Part shown: piece by piece, positions 16,143-25,283 of the stretch
Numbering within the stretch: the first letter of the stretch is position 1
How the letters are laid out: each line of letters opens with the position of its first letter
Assembly: GCF_009711045.1 (NCBI RefSeq)
Contig: NZ_WMJX01000010.1
Coordinates: 632-64,631, forward strand
DNA: 64,000 bases
Origin: Myroides albus
GTDB taxonomy: Bacteria > Bacteroidota > Bacteroidia > Flavobacteriales > Flavobacteriaceae
Direction: 5' to 3'
The notes under the pieces: generated by a model
Told to the model about the DNA's origin: nothing
Database searches by the model: none
What the model saw: only the letters and a program-made list of their open reading frames with translations
Made by a program: the position numbers and the translations under genes

Positions 16143-17726
16143 TTAATTTATTAATGGCATTTTTATAATAAATGTACTTCCTTTTCCTTTTTCGCTCTCT
16201 ACATATACTTGAGCATTGTGTACTTCTACAATTTGTTGAACATAGGCCAAACCTAATCCATGACCTTTAACATCGTGTAAATCTCCCGTATGTTCTCTGT
16301 AGAATCTGTCAAATATACGCTTTTGAGCATTTTTACTCATCCCTACTCCTTGATCTTTTACTTTAATCAAGATAAAGTCCCTATAGTTCTCAGTATAAAC
16401 ATCGATTATAGGTCTTTCTTTAGAGTACTTAATTGCATTGTCTAAGATATTTACGATCACACTGGTAAAGTGAAAATCATTACCTAAGACATCAGTTCTA
16501 GTAGCATCTAAATGCAAGTTTATATCTCCGCCTCTATCTTGTATAATCAAAGCAACGTGATCAACAGCATTTTCAATAATTTCATGAACATCCATTCTAT
16601 CCTTCTCAACATCGTAATCGCGCTTTTCCAATTTCGAAATACGCAAGACATTCTCGACTTGAGCATGCATTCGCTTATTCTCGTCCCGTATCATCTTTAG
16701 ATATCGATCAACTTTTTCTGGATCAGATATCACCTTGGGATTCTTAATAGCATCTAACGCTAAGTTTATAGTTGCAATAGGCGTCTTAAACTCATGCGTC
16801 ATATTATTGATAAAGTCAGTCTTTATTTCAGAAATTTGCTTCTGTCTAATTAACTGATCAATAGCACTTAGATACGCAGCTATAATAACTACTGTAAAAA
16901 GTACTGATAAAAATGTTATTCCAATTAAGGAAGAAAACAAATATTTACTTTTTTCTGGAAAAGACACGTACAAATGATACTTACTTTTCCCACTATTATC
17001 TTTCAAGATTGGAACACCATAAGTTGAGTTTTCTTCGTATTCAAACTCATCTGACTTAATCTTAGTAGCCAATCCTTTATTATAAATACCAAATTCAAAC
17101 TTAGCATTAACACCATACTGCTTTAATTCCTTTTGCAGTAGTTCATGCAAATTATCTTTTGATACTCTTTCATCTACACTTCGCAAAGCAACAATATCTT
17201 TGAAATAAATTTCAAATTGCGCTTTGTCTAATAAATCTAATCCACCTGTCTGTTCAATAACCTCATCAGGATAATTTTGATTTATCTCATTTCTCTCAAA
17301 TCCATTACCGCGATAAATCTCAGTCTTTCTCTTAGAAATAAAATTCTTTACCTTGACTGAATCTGGAGCTTTCTTATCAAAGAGCGAACTTTTTATATTA
17401 TAGTCCTCTGCTATTAAATAATTCGAGTAAAATATCTCCTCATTGGTAGCAGGGTCTCTCTCGACAATTAAATACTGCTTTAGTTCACTTTGTTTAGGAG
17501 CGGTCCCAATACTATCTTTTAACTGATTGTAAAACTTATAGAACTCAGTCGCTTCATTTTGCTGAATTGTATTTGCTACATTTCCAATTACCTGTTGAAC
17601 ATGATATTTAAACTGTTCATCATTATTTCTATATGAGCTTACAATCCAATATAGTTGAACTATTATTATACCTATCAGAGAAAAACTCATAATAGCTACT
17701 AATAAACGAAACCTAAACTTACTCAT
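16143..17726 (-). CDS. rprX: Sensor histidine kinase (RprX-like)
   Basis: This 527-aa membrane kinase has TM1 at about residues 7-29, a periplasmic sensor region of about 230 residues without a recognised domain, and TM2 at 264-288. The HisKA domain carries the phospho-acceptor His311 (NMTHEFKTP). The HATPase domain has the N box (NILDNAIKYS), G1 box (DQGVGM) and G2 box (GHGLGLAYVQ). The length and layout match RprX of Bacteroidota. It is upstream of and probably co-transcribed with the response regulator gene. The gene order kinase then regulator is conserved in the class. Confidence 0.92.
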   Translation of the reverse strand: MSKFRFRLLVAIMSFSLIGIIIVQLYWIVSSYRNNDEQFKYHVQQVIGNVANTIQQNEATEFYKFYNQLKDSIGTAPKQSELKQYLIVERDPATNEEIFYSNYLIAEDYNIKSSLFDKKAPDSVKVKNFISKRKTEIYRGNGFERNEINQNYPDEVIEQTGGLDLLDKAQFEIYFKDIVALRSVDERVSKDNLHELLQKELKQYGVNAKFEFGIYNKGLATKIKSDEFEYEENSTYGVPILKDNSGKSKYHLYVSFPEKSKYLFSSLIGITFLSVLFTVVIIAAYLSAIDQLIRQKQISEIKTDFINNMTHEFKTPIATINLALDAIKNPKVISDPEKVDRYLKMIRDENKRMHAQVENVLRISKLEKRDYDVEKDRMDVHEIIENAVDHVALIIQDRGGDINLHLDATRTDVLGNDFHFTSVIVNILDNAIKYSKERPIIDVYTENYRDFILIKVKDQGVGMSKNAQKRIFDRFYREHTGDLHDVKGHGLGLAYVQQIVEVHNAQVYVESEKGKGSTFIIKMPLIN

Positions 17727-17788
17727 TGATTTTCAAAATTAACATTAAAATAAACACCAATAATAACGATTAACATAAAATTAACTAA

Positions 17789-18385
17789 TTAAATTGAATT
17801 TTTTCTCAATTTAATGTCATTAACAATGGAAATTACGCATTCTTTAACCAATTTCATATCAATATTCTCAATAATATAATCGCTTAATGACTTTTTCTTC
17901 AAGTCATCCCATTGATTAGCTATAATCTGTCGAATACTGTCTTCCGTTGTGTTATCTCGCTTCTTTACGCGCTCAATTCTTATTTCTTCTGGTGCTGTAA
18001 CAAGAATCGTAAAGTCACATTCCCTATCCAAACCCTTTTCAAATAGAATGGCTGACTCCTTTATAATAAAATCAGCTGCCTGATTTGCCTGAACAAATTC
18101 GAGAAAGTCTTTCTTTACTTCTGGGTGTACTATACTATTTAACTCATTTAACAGTGATTTATTGTCAAATACTACTTCGCGAATCTTTCTCCTATCTAAC
18201 TTTCCCAAAGCATCGAGCACATTGATTGGAAAAACAGCCTGTATTCTATCTATTACATCTTGTCGATCCATTATATACTTTGCTCTATCATCAGCTATAT
18301 AAATCGGTATTCCCTCTGCTTCAAACATTTTGGCTACCGTCGTTTTACCACTGCCTATACCTCCTGTTAACCCAACTATTTTCAT
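17789..18385 (-). CDS. coaE: Dephospho-CoA kinase
   Basis: This 198-aa P-loop kinase carries out the last step of coenzyme A synthesis: ATP phosphorylates the 3'-OH of dephospho-CoA. The Walker A sequence GLTGGIGSGKTT starts at residue 5. The substrate-binding acidic motif follows (YIADDRAKYIMD), and the LID region contains RVKKRDNTTEDSIRQI. The length is normal for CoaE. It lies 12 bp downstream of the glycosyltransferase gene and upstream of the kinase/regulator pair, all on the minus strand. A 60-bp AT-rich gap before the kinase gene probably carries a new promoter. Confidence 0.94.
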   Translation of the reverse strand: MKIVGLTGGIGSGKTTVAKMFEAEGIPIYIADDRAKYIMDRQDVIDRIQAVFPINVLDALGKLDRRKIREVVFDNKSLLNELNSIVHPEVKKDFLEFVQANQAADFIIKESAILFEKGLDRECDFTILVTAPEEIRIERVKKRDNTTEDSIRQIIANQWDDLKKKSLSDYIIENIDMKLVKECVISIVNDIKLRKNSI

Positions 18386-18397
18386 AACGCTTACCTT

Positions 18398-19393
18398 CTA
18401 TTTAAAAAACATCTCTGGCAATGCTTCTTCAGGTTTTCTATTCAAGACAACTATTCTATAAGTAGCTTTAACAAAACCCGTACCATAACCAAAAAATTGT
18501 ATAAAAACTGACAAAATTGACAAAAAACCTATTTTCAAACTACGCTCTTTTATCGCAGATGTCATAAATACAAGTAAAAAGTACAAAATATAAAGACAAA
18601 ACAAGTAATAATTTTCAAATAAAATACCTATCAAACTCATAAGTAATCCCAAAATAAAAACACTCGGAAACCAATAGGTTAACTTACTGTACTTTGGATA
18701 CCTTTTATTTAAAATAGGCCTTGCCTTGCCAAACTTATTTACTTGCGTATAAAATTTCTTCCAGTCTATTCTCCTTTTGTGATAGACATAAGCCTTAGGG
18801 AAAAGCTCCGTTTCAAAACCTAATTCCCATAAGCGAATCGTCAAATCAGGATCCTCTCCTGGATGTATTTTACCATAACCTCCTGAAGCTTCAAATGCTT
18901 TCTTTGAAATTCCCATATTAAAGCTCCTTGGTTGAAACTTACCTACTCGCTCACTGCCCCCTCTTATACCCCCAGTTGTCATAAACGAGGTCATTGCAAA
19001 GTTGATTGCCTTTTGAACATCAGTAAAGCTATCCAATGCTGCATCAGGCCCACCAAAACAATCTACAAACTTGTGATTTAAATATTGGTCTACAATTGTC
19101 AAATACTGACTTGGTATTATACAATCTGAATCTAAAACAATAAAATAATCTCCTTTAGCGCGTTGCATACCATAGTTGCGCGAATCACCTGGTCCCGAAT
19201 TTTCCTTATAATAGTAACTGACTGAAAGTCTGTCTTCATATTTTGCCACTATATCTCGTGAATCAATTGCTGAACCATCCTCTACCACAACCACCTCAAA
19301 ATCACCTTTATAGGTTTGATTAGTCAAACTATCTAAAAGCTCGTCAATTTCATCTGGTCTATTGTAAAGAGGAATTATGAATGAATAGTACAT
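18398..19393 (-). CDS. Family 2 glycosyltransferase with C-terminal membrane helices
   Basis: The start is taken at the ATG at 19393 (331 aa), where the GT-A fold begins at once (MYYSFIIPLYNRPDEIDELL). A TTG ten codons upstream would add residues unlike the family. The GT2 features are VVVEDGS (nucleotide binding), the acceptor region VLDSDC (DXD-like), the GGYGKIHPGEDPDLTIRLW motif (catalytic base ED), and a KKFYTQVNKFGKAR segment. Two to three hydrophobic helices close the protein, so it should act on the cytosolic face of the inner membrane. The acceptor is unknown. It is divergent from porX, with 139 bp between the starts. Confidence 0.9.
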   Translation of the reverse strand: MYYSFIIPLYNRPDEIDELLDSLTNQTYKGDFEVVVVEDGSAIDSRDIVAKYEDRLSVSYYYKENSGPGDSRNYGMQRAKGDYFIVLDSDCIIPSQYLTIVDQYLNHKFVDCFGGPDAALDSFTDVQKAINFAMTSFMTTGGIRGGSERVGKFQPRSFNMGISKKAFEASGGYGKIHPGEDPDLTIRLWELGFETELFPKAYVYHKRRIDWKKFYTQVNKFGKARPILNKRYPKYSKLTYWFPSVFILGLLMSLIGILFENYYLFCLYILYFLLVFMTSAIKERSLKIGFLSILSVFIQFFGYGTGFVKATYRIVVLNRKPEEALPEMFFK

Positions 19394-19532
19394 TTTCCCA
19401 ATATTTACATAATACTGTAACAAAAATATCGTTAAGTATTGTAATACAAAAATTGATTATTATATTTATCAATACTATTTTATTCTTTATTAGAATTAAT
19501 ACCCCACAAACTAATTACAAAACAATCAAAAC

Positions 19533-21086
19533 ATGAACAAAATCAGCATATTATGGGTCGATGATGAAATTGATTTACTTAAACCTCATATTCTTTTTTT
19601 AGAAAAAAAAAATTATATCGTTACAACGTGTACTAATGGTCAAGATGCCATTGAACTTGTCAAACAGCAATCATTTGACGTAGTATTCCTTGACGAGAAT
19701 ATGCCTGGGATTACAGGATTAGAAACTCTAAATGAAATCAAAAGTATCAACAGTAGTGTACCAATCATCATGATTACCAAAAGTGAAGAAGAATACATTA
19801 TGGAGGAAGCAATTGGATCAAAGATATCTGATTACTTAATCAAACCTGTCAATCCGAATCAAATCCTTCTGAGCTTAAAGAAAAACCTCGACGATTCACG
19901 ATTAATCTCTGAAAAATCAACACTTAGTTACCAGAAAGAGTTCCGCAATATATCGATGGACCTTATGGATGCAAGGACTTATGAAGACTGGATATCTATT
20001 TATAGAAAACTGTTATACTGGGAACAAAAATTAGAGACAATTGAAGATCAAGGATTAATTAATATCTTAGACAGTCAAAAATCTGAGGCCAACAACCTCT
20101 TTTGTAAATTTGTCGAGAAAAACTATGAATATTGGATTAATAACCCTGATGACAGCCCAGTATTTTCACATCAAATCTTTAGAAAGTGGATTGCTCCTGA
20201 ACTAAAAAAAGAAAATGCCAAAATATTATTTGTCGTTGTCGATAATATGCGATACGATCAATGGAGAGCATTTGAGCCTATAATAGGAAATCACTATAAA
20301 GTAGAATCTGAATACAGTTTCTTTTCCATTTTACCTTCTGCAACTCAGTATTCTCGAAATGCCATTTTCTCAGGGTTAACGCCTTTAGAAATGTCTGAAC
20401 ATTTCCCACAATATTGGAAGAACGACACTGATGAAGGGGGAAAAAATCTTTTTGAGAATGAATTCTTACAAGCCCAATTAAAGCGATTGCGACTTGACGT
20501 AAAAAATGAATACTACAAAATCACCAATCAAAGAGAAGGTAAAAAGTTAGCCGAAAACTTCAAAAGCCTAAAGAACAACCAATTAATTACGATTGTTTAC
20601 AATTTCGTAGATATGCTTTCTCATGCCAAAACAGAAATGGAAGTTATTAAAGAACTGGCATCTAATGACAAAGCTTATCGTTCGCTAACTGTGAGTTGGT
20701 TCAAGAATTCTCCTTTGTTTGAAATGATTCAACAAGCCCAACAAATGGGATACAAAGTAGTCATCACAACCGATCACGGTACAATTAACTGTAAGAATCC
20801 TTCTAAGGTGATAGGCGATAAAAACACCAGCCTGAATTTGAGATACAAAACAGGTAAAAGCCTTACTTTTGAAAATAAGGATGTCTACGCAGTGAAAGAT
20901 CCTAAAAAAATACAATTACCAAGTATTAATTTGAGTAGTTCATTTATTTTTGCAAAGAATGATTTATTTCTCGCTTACCAGAATAACTTCAATTACTATG
21001 TATCATACTACAGAAATACATACCAACATGGAGGTATCTCATTAGAAGAATTAATTGTTCCTTTTATTATTTTAAACCCCAAATAA
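19533..21086 (+). CDS. porX: PorX-type response regulator with PglZ phosphatase domain
   Basis: This 517-aa protein has a receiver domain at residues 4-120 (phospho-acceptor Asp54, Lys104), a helical linker, and a PglZ/alkaline-phosphatase-superfamily effector domain from about residue 228. The metal-site residues are visible: Asp237 (VVDNMRYDQW), Thr271, Asp360 and His364 (FVDMLSHAKTEM), and Asp414 and His415 (TTDHGT). PorX of Porphyromonas and Flavobacterium controls type IX secretion together with PorY and the ECF factor SigP, and its PglZ domain cleaves cyclic and linear oligonucleotides. No DNA-binding output domain is present. The tsaE start follows the stop by one base. Confidence 0.94.
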   Translation: MNKISILWVDDEIDLLKPHILFLEKKNYIVTTCTNGQDAIELVKQQSFDVVFLDENMPGITGLETLNEIKSINSSVPIIMITKSEEEYIMEEAIGSKISDYLIKPVNPNQILLSLKKNLDDSRLISEKSTLSYQKEFRNISMDLMDARTYEDWISIYRKLLYWEQKLETIEDQGLINILDSQKSEANNLFCKFVEKNYEYWINNPDDSPVFSHQIFRKWIAPELKKENAKILFVVVDNMRYDQWRAFEPIIGNHYKVESEYSFFSILPSATQYSRNAIFSGLTPLEMSEHFPQYWKNDTDEGGKNLFENEFLQAQLKRLRLDVKNEYYKITNQREGKKLAENFKSLKNNQLITIVYNFVDMLSHAKTEMEVIKELASNDKAYRSLTVSWFKNSPLFEMIQQAQQMGYKVVITTDHGTINCKNPSKVIGDKNTSLNLRYKTGKSLTFENKDVYAVKDPKKIQLPSINLSSSFIFAKNDLFLAYQNNFNYYVSYYRNTYQHGGISLEELIVPFIILNPK

Positions 21087-21087
21087 A

Positions 21088-21504
21088 ATGGAAATCACAT
21101 TTTCTTTAGAAAATATTGATCAGACTGCAGAAACAGTACTAAGAAACATACAGAACAAAGTTGTTTTATTTGATGCTGAAATGGGCACAGGTAAAACAAC
21201 TTTCATCAAATCATTAGCAAAGCACTTAGGAGTAAATGATTTGACAAGTAGTCCTACGTTCTCTATCGTCAATGAATATCATTCTGCTACGACAAGCGAT
21301 ATTGTCTATCACTTTGACCTATATCGCATCGAAGAAGAAGAAGAAGCCTATGACATGGGAATGGATGAATATCTTGACTCTGGCAATTGGTGTTTTATAG
21401 AATGGCCTGAGAAAACGCCTAATATAATTCCCGAAGACCATACTTTAATCGAAATCTTCACTTTAGAAAATGGAGATAGACGATTGACTTTAACAAATAA
21501 CTAA
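21088..21504 (+). CDS. tsaE: TsaE, ATPase of tRNA t6A synthesis
   Basis: This 138-aa P-loop protein has Walker A EMGTGKTT (residues 31-38). Family signatures follow: LTSSPTFSIVNEY (switch-like), HFDLYRIEEEEEAYDMGMDEYL and CFIEWPEKTPNIIP. TsaE works with TsaB and TsaD to add threonylcarbamoyl to A37 of ANN-decoding tRNAs. The ATG lies one base after the porX stop, so the two are probably translationally coupled; this order is usual in Flavobacteriia. The alanine dehydrogenase-like gene starts 16 bp later. Confidence 0.95.
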   Translation: MEITFSLENIDQTAETVLRNIQNKVVLFDAEMGTGKTTFIKSLAKHLGVNDLTSSPTFSIVNEYHSATTSDIVYHFDLYRIEEEEEAYDMGMDEYLDSGNWCFIEWPEKTPNIIPEDHTLIEIFTLENGDRRLTLTNN

Positions 21505-21520
21505 ATACCCTGTAACAATC

Positions 21521-22717
21521 ATGAATTTCTCATCTCCTTTTTCTCAAAAAGATTTAATTCCTCAAGAAGAGTGCCTTATGGTTGAAAGACCTAAAAGCAG
21601 CTTATTCATAGGTGTACCAAAAGAAAACTTTGATATCGAAAGAAGAATATGTATCACCCCTGAGGCAGTACATACCTTAACCTCTTATGGTCATAGAATC
21701 TTAATCGAAAAAGGAGCTGGCGAAGCTGCGAGTTACACAGATCAAGAATACAGTAAGGCTGGTGCGGAAATTACTGCGGATATCAAAAAGGTTTTTGGCT
21801 GTCAGATTATCATAAAGGTTGTCCCTCCTACTTTGGAGGAGATAAAACTGCTTGCTCCATACTCGGTGGTATGGTCAACAATTCAATTAAAAACGCTTGA
21901 TAACAAGTATTTTAACGCTTTAAGTAAGAAGAAAATCTCTGCTATTGGCATTGATTTCATACAGGACAAATTGGGTTCTTTTCCCTCAACCAGTGCGTTA
22001 AGTGAAATTGCAGGAATAGCCTCTATTCACATAGCCTCTGAACTCATGAGTACTATTAACGATGGAAAGGGACTGCTCTTTGGAAATATCACCGGTGTAT
22101 TTCCCACGGAAGTAGTGATCCTTGGAGCTGGAATTGTAGCAGAAAACGCTGCGCGAACAGCTTTAAACTTAGGTGCAAATGTCAAAGTATTCGACAATTC
22201 ACTACAAAAGCTAAAAAGACTACAGAACAACCTACCACATCGCATTGCTACATCGACCATACAAGAGAAGATATTGCTAAAAGCTTTAATGCGCTGCGAC
22301 GTAGCCATTGGTGCTATCCGAGGAAAAACAAGAGCGCCAATCATCGTCAGCGAAACAATGGTAGAAAACATGAAAAAAGGCGCTGTAATCATTGATGTTG
22401 CGATTGATAACGGAGGGTGTTTTGAAACTTCAGAACTGACCACACACGAAAAACCTACCATAGTCAAAAATGGAGTTATTCACTATGGTGTGCCAAATAT
22501 CACTTCCCGTTATTGCAGAACGGCCTCAATGGCATTAAGTAATATACTAACTCCACTCTTATTAGAATTTGTTGAAAACGGAGATCTGGAAGGTACAATT
22601 CACAGCGATAATACGATTCGATCTGGAATCTACAGCTACAAAGGACTCGTTACAAATCAAAGTGTGGCAAATTGGTTTAACCTTGATTTTAAAGACATCA
22701 ATCTTTTCACCTTTTAA
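21521..22717 (+). CDS. Alanine dehydrogenase / transhydrogenase-alpha family protein
   Basis: This 398-aa protein belongs to the AlaDH/PNT superfamily. The N-terminal domain has IGVPKENFDIERRICITPEAV. The NAD-binding Rossmann domain starts near residue 196 (VVILGAGIVAENAARTAL), and the late motif VIDVAIDNGGCFE holds the conserved aspartate. In family alanine dehydrogenases a catalytic histidine sits in a FTYLHLA segment. Here the matching stretch reads VVWSTIQLKTL and has no histidine. It may therefore be a Bacteroidota variant with another substrate or a different catalytic arrangement. It is co-oriented with porX and tsaE. Standard pipelines would call it alanine dehydrogenase. Confidence 0.8.
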   Translation: MNFSSPFSQKDLIPQEECLMVERPKSSLFIGVPKENFDIERRICITPEAVHTLTSYGHRILIEKGAGEAASYTDQEYSKAGAEITADIKKVFGCQIIIKVVPPTLEEIKLLAPYSVVWSTIQLKTLDNKYFNALSKKKISAIGIDFIQDKLGSFPSTSALSEIAGIASIHIASELMSTINDGKGLLFGNITGVFPTEVVILGAGIVAENAARTALNLGANVKVFDNSLQKLKRLQNNLPHRIATSTIQEKILLKALMRCDVAIGAIRGKTRAPIIVSETMVENMKKGAVIIDVAIDNGGCFETSELTTHEKPTIVKNGVIHYGVPNITSRYCRTASMALSNILTPLLLEFVENGDLEGTIHSDNTIRSGIYSYKGLVTNQSVANWFNLDFKDINLFTF

Positions 22718-22755
22718 AATTTTGGTAAATGATTAGTTTACCAAGTTTGAATTAG

Positions 22756-22763
22756 TATTTTTG
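22756..22763 (+). promoter_or_regulatory. -7 box (TATTTTTG) for the DUF4258 gene
   Basis: It is an exact TAnnTTTG match 17 bp before the ATG at 22780, implying a very short leader. Confidence 0.5.
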
Positions 22764-22779
22764 CACAAATTTATTTAAA

Positions 22780-23157
22780 ATGAAATTTACACAACGTTTA
22801 GCATACTACTTGTTTGGTATTTTAATTGGCTGTATGTTCTTGGTTTATTTCTTTGGAGAAAAGAAAACTGAATTCTGTTATTTGCCAAACTGCAGAGTAT
22901 TGAAAGACTTGAGAAGTAAACCTGTAGTTTATTCTCCTGAAGCTGAAAATATCTTTAAAGAGGGATGGGTTACAGACGATGATGTTAGAAATACCTTAAC
23001 TTATGGTAAAGTTGATTTCTCTAAGAGTAATATCGAGGAAGAAAGTGGTAAACTATACATTGTCAAAGGCAAAAACGAAGCAAAAGAGCCAATCATTGTG
23101 GAGATAATTAATTACTCTGATAAAGTCAGATTAAAAAATATTAAAAAGGGAGAATAG
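22780..23157 (+). CDS. DUF4258-like single-pass membrane protein
   Basis: This 125-aa protein has one N-terminal membrane segment (about residues 8-25, YYLFGILIGCMFLVYFF) followed by a small soluble domain. The soluble part has a pattern seen in DUF4258 proteins: an amphipathic helix ending in KEGWVTDDDVRNTL, a KVDF strand, and paired strands KLYIVKGKN and IIVEIINYS. Two cysteines (CYLPNC) lie just after the membrane segment. It has its own -7 box and a terminator, although it follows the alanine dehydrogenase-like gene by 62 bp. The function is unknown. Confidence 0.75.
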   Translation: MKFTQRLAYYLFGILIGCMFLVYFFGEKKTEFCYLPNCRVLKDLRSKPVVYSPEAENIFKEGWVTDDDVRNTLTYGKVDFSKSNIEEESGKLYIVKGKNEAKEPIIVEIINYSDKVRLKNIKKGE

Positions 23158-23180
23158 ATTTTCTCTTTCACCAAAATAGC

Positions 23181-23220
23181 AAAAGCCAATATCTTTAAGT
23201 AAAAGAGATATTGGCTTTTT
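23181..23220 (+). terminator. Hairpin terminator after the DUF4258 gene
   Basis: A 14-bp stem AAAAGCCAATATCT / AGATATTGGCTTTT with an 11-nt loop is followed by a T-run. Confidence 0.9.
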
Positions 23221-24279
23221 TAATGGAGTTAAACACCACTATACTGTTATATTTTTAACCCTATCCTTACTTAGCAAACTCTCACTTCAATCCAGTGCTA
23301 AAAGTTGACAAGTACAGAATGATTCCCCCTTACTTACCAAGAAAAACTCTATATCATCACCATCCCTAAACCTACCTCCCCCTACTTTAAAACACTTATA
23401 GCTACTTTTATTTCCTTTATCAGTGGAAAAATAACAACTTGCCTTAACACAGCTTAAAAGTTCTTAAAACAGCTTTTAAATCGATTTAAAAAAGGTTTCT
23501 TGAATGTTTTTAAACCTTTAAAACAACCTTTGTTTTGATTATCCCCTTATCTATTCACTGAATACAGAGTACACCAAAAGCAATAAACCATTTAAAATGC
23601 GGGGGCAATTGAATCAGGACTTCTACACCTACTTTCACCTTGTGAAACTCTTTGACTAAATTCAACCTTACTAAACATAAAGAACACCAATACTTTCATC
23701 GGACTTTCTTGCACCTTTCTTCGAGTATCCTTGCACTTTTACTGCCCAAAAGGAGTGTTTTCCCAAGAAAACCCCCAGCAAGCTGCAAGAAAACCCGAAG
23801 AAAGTGCAACCAAAAGCACACTAATTTGAAAATAATCATACAAAACGGGTTTTGCTACTTTACAAAAAAGAAGTACTCCTATTGAATCACAGAAAGCAAT
23901 ACTTAGAAAATAATTCTTTAACAACAATCAGAAGATCAGAAAGCTTTTACCCAATATCACTACACAAGTATTCTGTTATGGGCATACTATTAGCTTTTTG
24001 TATTTTAAATTAAACTGGTGAATACCCACAGAGATTTTTACCTTTTGTTCAACCTAAGACTAATGACCACACAACGGTACACCCTTTTTGGCAAACCATT
24101 CTAATAGCTAAGATTCTATTTCTCACTTTAACATACTAAAAAACACTTTAACATGCTGCTATCAACAATAAAATCACTATTTTTATTACCAAGTATTATT
24201 GACTATCTCAGTGATAATCAACACACTGAAAAAAAAGTATAAGTACTTAAAAATCAGTATTTATTTAAAAAACACAACT
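23221..24279. other. 1.06-kb gene-free stretch carrying dispersed element copy 2
   Basis: No convincing reading frame is present; an open frame at 23652-23885 exists only because of the repeat. It contains copy 2 of the 106-bp element (23702-23807). Around 23450-23535 there is a cluster of TTTAAA/AAAACAGCTTTTAAA-like short palindromes and poly-A/T tracts. Nothing else is recognised. Confidence 0.55.
23702..23807 (+). repeat. Dispersed 106-bp phased palindromic element, copy 2
   Basis: It has the same plan as copy 1 with no length change. The left arm of four 11-bp units is at 23702-23745 (GACTTTCTTGC, ACCTTTCTTCG, AGTATCCTTGC, ACTTTTACTGC). The 18-bp centre is at 23746-23763, and the four inverted 11-bp units are at 23764-23807. 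The AAAAGG.GTGTTTTCC core of the centre is shared with copy 1. Confidence 0.85.
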
Positions 24280-24684
24280 ATGAAAAAGGCGATTTTATTA
24301 ATTGCAATTAGCGCAATGGCTTTTGTTTCTTGTAAAAACAATGAAAAGAAAGAAGACACAACAGTTCCTAATTCTGAACAAAAGACTGAAGAAGTACAAC
24401 CTGTTGCACAACAAGAAGAAGTGCAGATTGAAGGAACAGTTACTTACATTATTGCAGATAAGTTAGCAGACTGTACAGGTGTCGGGCCAATGAAATGTAT
24501 GCAAATTAAAGAGAGTAAAGATGCAGAATGGCAATTTATGTATCAAGGGATTGAGGGATTTGAGTACGAAGAAGGATTCGAGTACGTAGTAGAAGTAAAA
24601 CGTACTGAATTAAAAAATCCTCCAGCAGATGCTCCTTCTATTCGCTATACTTTAGTCAAATTAATTTCTAAAGAGAAAAAATAA
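24280..24684 (+). CDS. DUF4377-domain lipoprotein
   Basis: The start is taken at the ATG at 24280, where a lipoprotein signal begins (MKKAILLIAISAMAFVSCK, Cys18 as lipidation site). The longer frame upstream is an artefact of missing stops. The mature protein has a 35-residue charged linker rich in Glu, Gln and Lys. A DUF4377 domain follows: VTYIIADKLADCTGVGPMKC, a QIKESKDAEWQFMYQGIEGF segment and a C-terminal VEVKRTELKNPPADAPSIRY. DUF4377 is usually found with META/HslJ lipoproteins in the outer envelope. Its function is unknown. It is a single gene closed by the hairpin at 24688. Confidence 0.82.
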   Translation: MKKAILLIAISAMAFVSCKNNEKKEDTTVPNSEQKTEEVQPVAQQEEVQIEGTVTYIIADKLADCTGVGPMKCMQIKESKDAEWQFMYQGIEGFEYEEGFEYVVEVKRTELKNPPADAPSIRYTLVKLISKEKK

Positions 24685-24687
24685 AAC

Positions 24688-24719
24688 AACAAGAGGTTAG
24701 CTAAGCTAACCTCTTGTTC
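24688..24719. terminator. Hairpin between convergent lipoprotein genes
   Basis: A 14-bp perfect stem AACAAGAGGTTAGC / GCTAACCTCTTGTT has a 3-nt loop. The T-run is weak on the plus strand and better on the minus strand, so it may serve both genes. Confidence 0.7.
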
Positions 24720-24800
24720 TGTATTCCACTTACACTTAAACAGTGATGGACTTTTTCATATATTTTCATCAATGCGATTCCACATTGTCACTAAATCAAC

Positions 24801-25283
24801 TTACTCTTTATACGACTGAACTTTTCTATACACTTCTTCATAGTAATTGTTCGGTAGATCGCTTTCGCTTTGAGTTTCCTCACGATGACTTCCTTTCAGT
24901 GTACCAACTTTATATCGAATACTAATCCTATTCTCTCTTAAATTCACTATTCCCTTTACCTTTTCATTACTTTCCTCGTACTTGATACAAAGCACGTCCT
25001 CTGATAAATTTGAATCAAACTTGACAGTATACTGTTCACTTCCTTCCTTATGCTCACTCACTGATAGAACACCTCCATGCTTAAAAAAAAGCATCTTTTG
25101 ATAACCATACACATCCAACTTCATCTCAACGTTTCCTTCTTCGCTTAAAACATTCATTTCCGTCATCTCCCACATTGTACCACTTAACGGGCCATTATTA
25201 ACTAATTCATAATCAGAAGAACTGCACCCAAACAACATGAATAAAAAGACGAAATAGAAAGTTTTAAAATATTTATTTTTCAC
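24801..25283 (-). CDS. Hypothetical lipoprotein
   Basis: This 160-aa protein starts at a GTG with a lipoprotein signal peptide (FLFMLFGCSSS, Cys20 predicted as the lipidated residue). The mature part is a predicted beta-rich domain: GTMWEMTEMNVLSEEGNVEM, MLFFKHGGVLSVSEH, QYTVKFDSNLSE and RISIRYKVGTLKG. The alternating strands are compatible with a lipocalin-like or calycin barrel, but no motif proves that. I do not recognise a family. It is convergent with the DUF4377 lipoprotein gene and flanked on its 5' side by a gene-free stretch. Confidence 0.7.
   Translation of the reverse strand: MKNKYFKTFYFVFLFMLFGCSSSDYELVNNGPLSGTMWEMTEMNVLSEEGNVEMKLDVYGYQKMLFFKHGGVLSVSEHKEGSEQYTVKFDSNLSEDVLCIKYEESNEKVKGIVNLRENRISIRYKVGTLKGSHREETQSESDLPNNYYEEVYRKVQSYKE

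Noticed and set aside
23652..23885. A 77-codon plus-strand frame and a 62-codon minus-strand frame
   Set aside because: Both are produced by the low-stop composition of the 106-bp repeat, and neither protein resembles anything real.
24743..24925. A 60-codon plus-strand frame
   Set aside because: It is antisense to the lipoprotein gene at 24801-25283, which has a clear lipobox.
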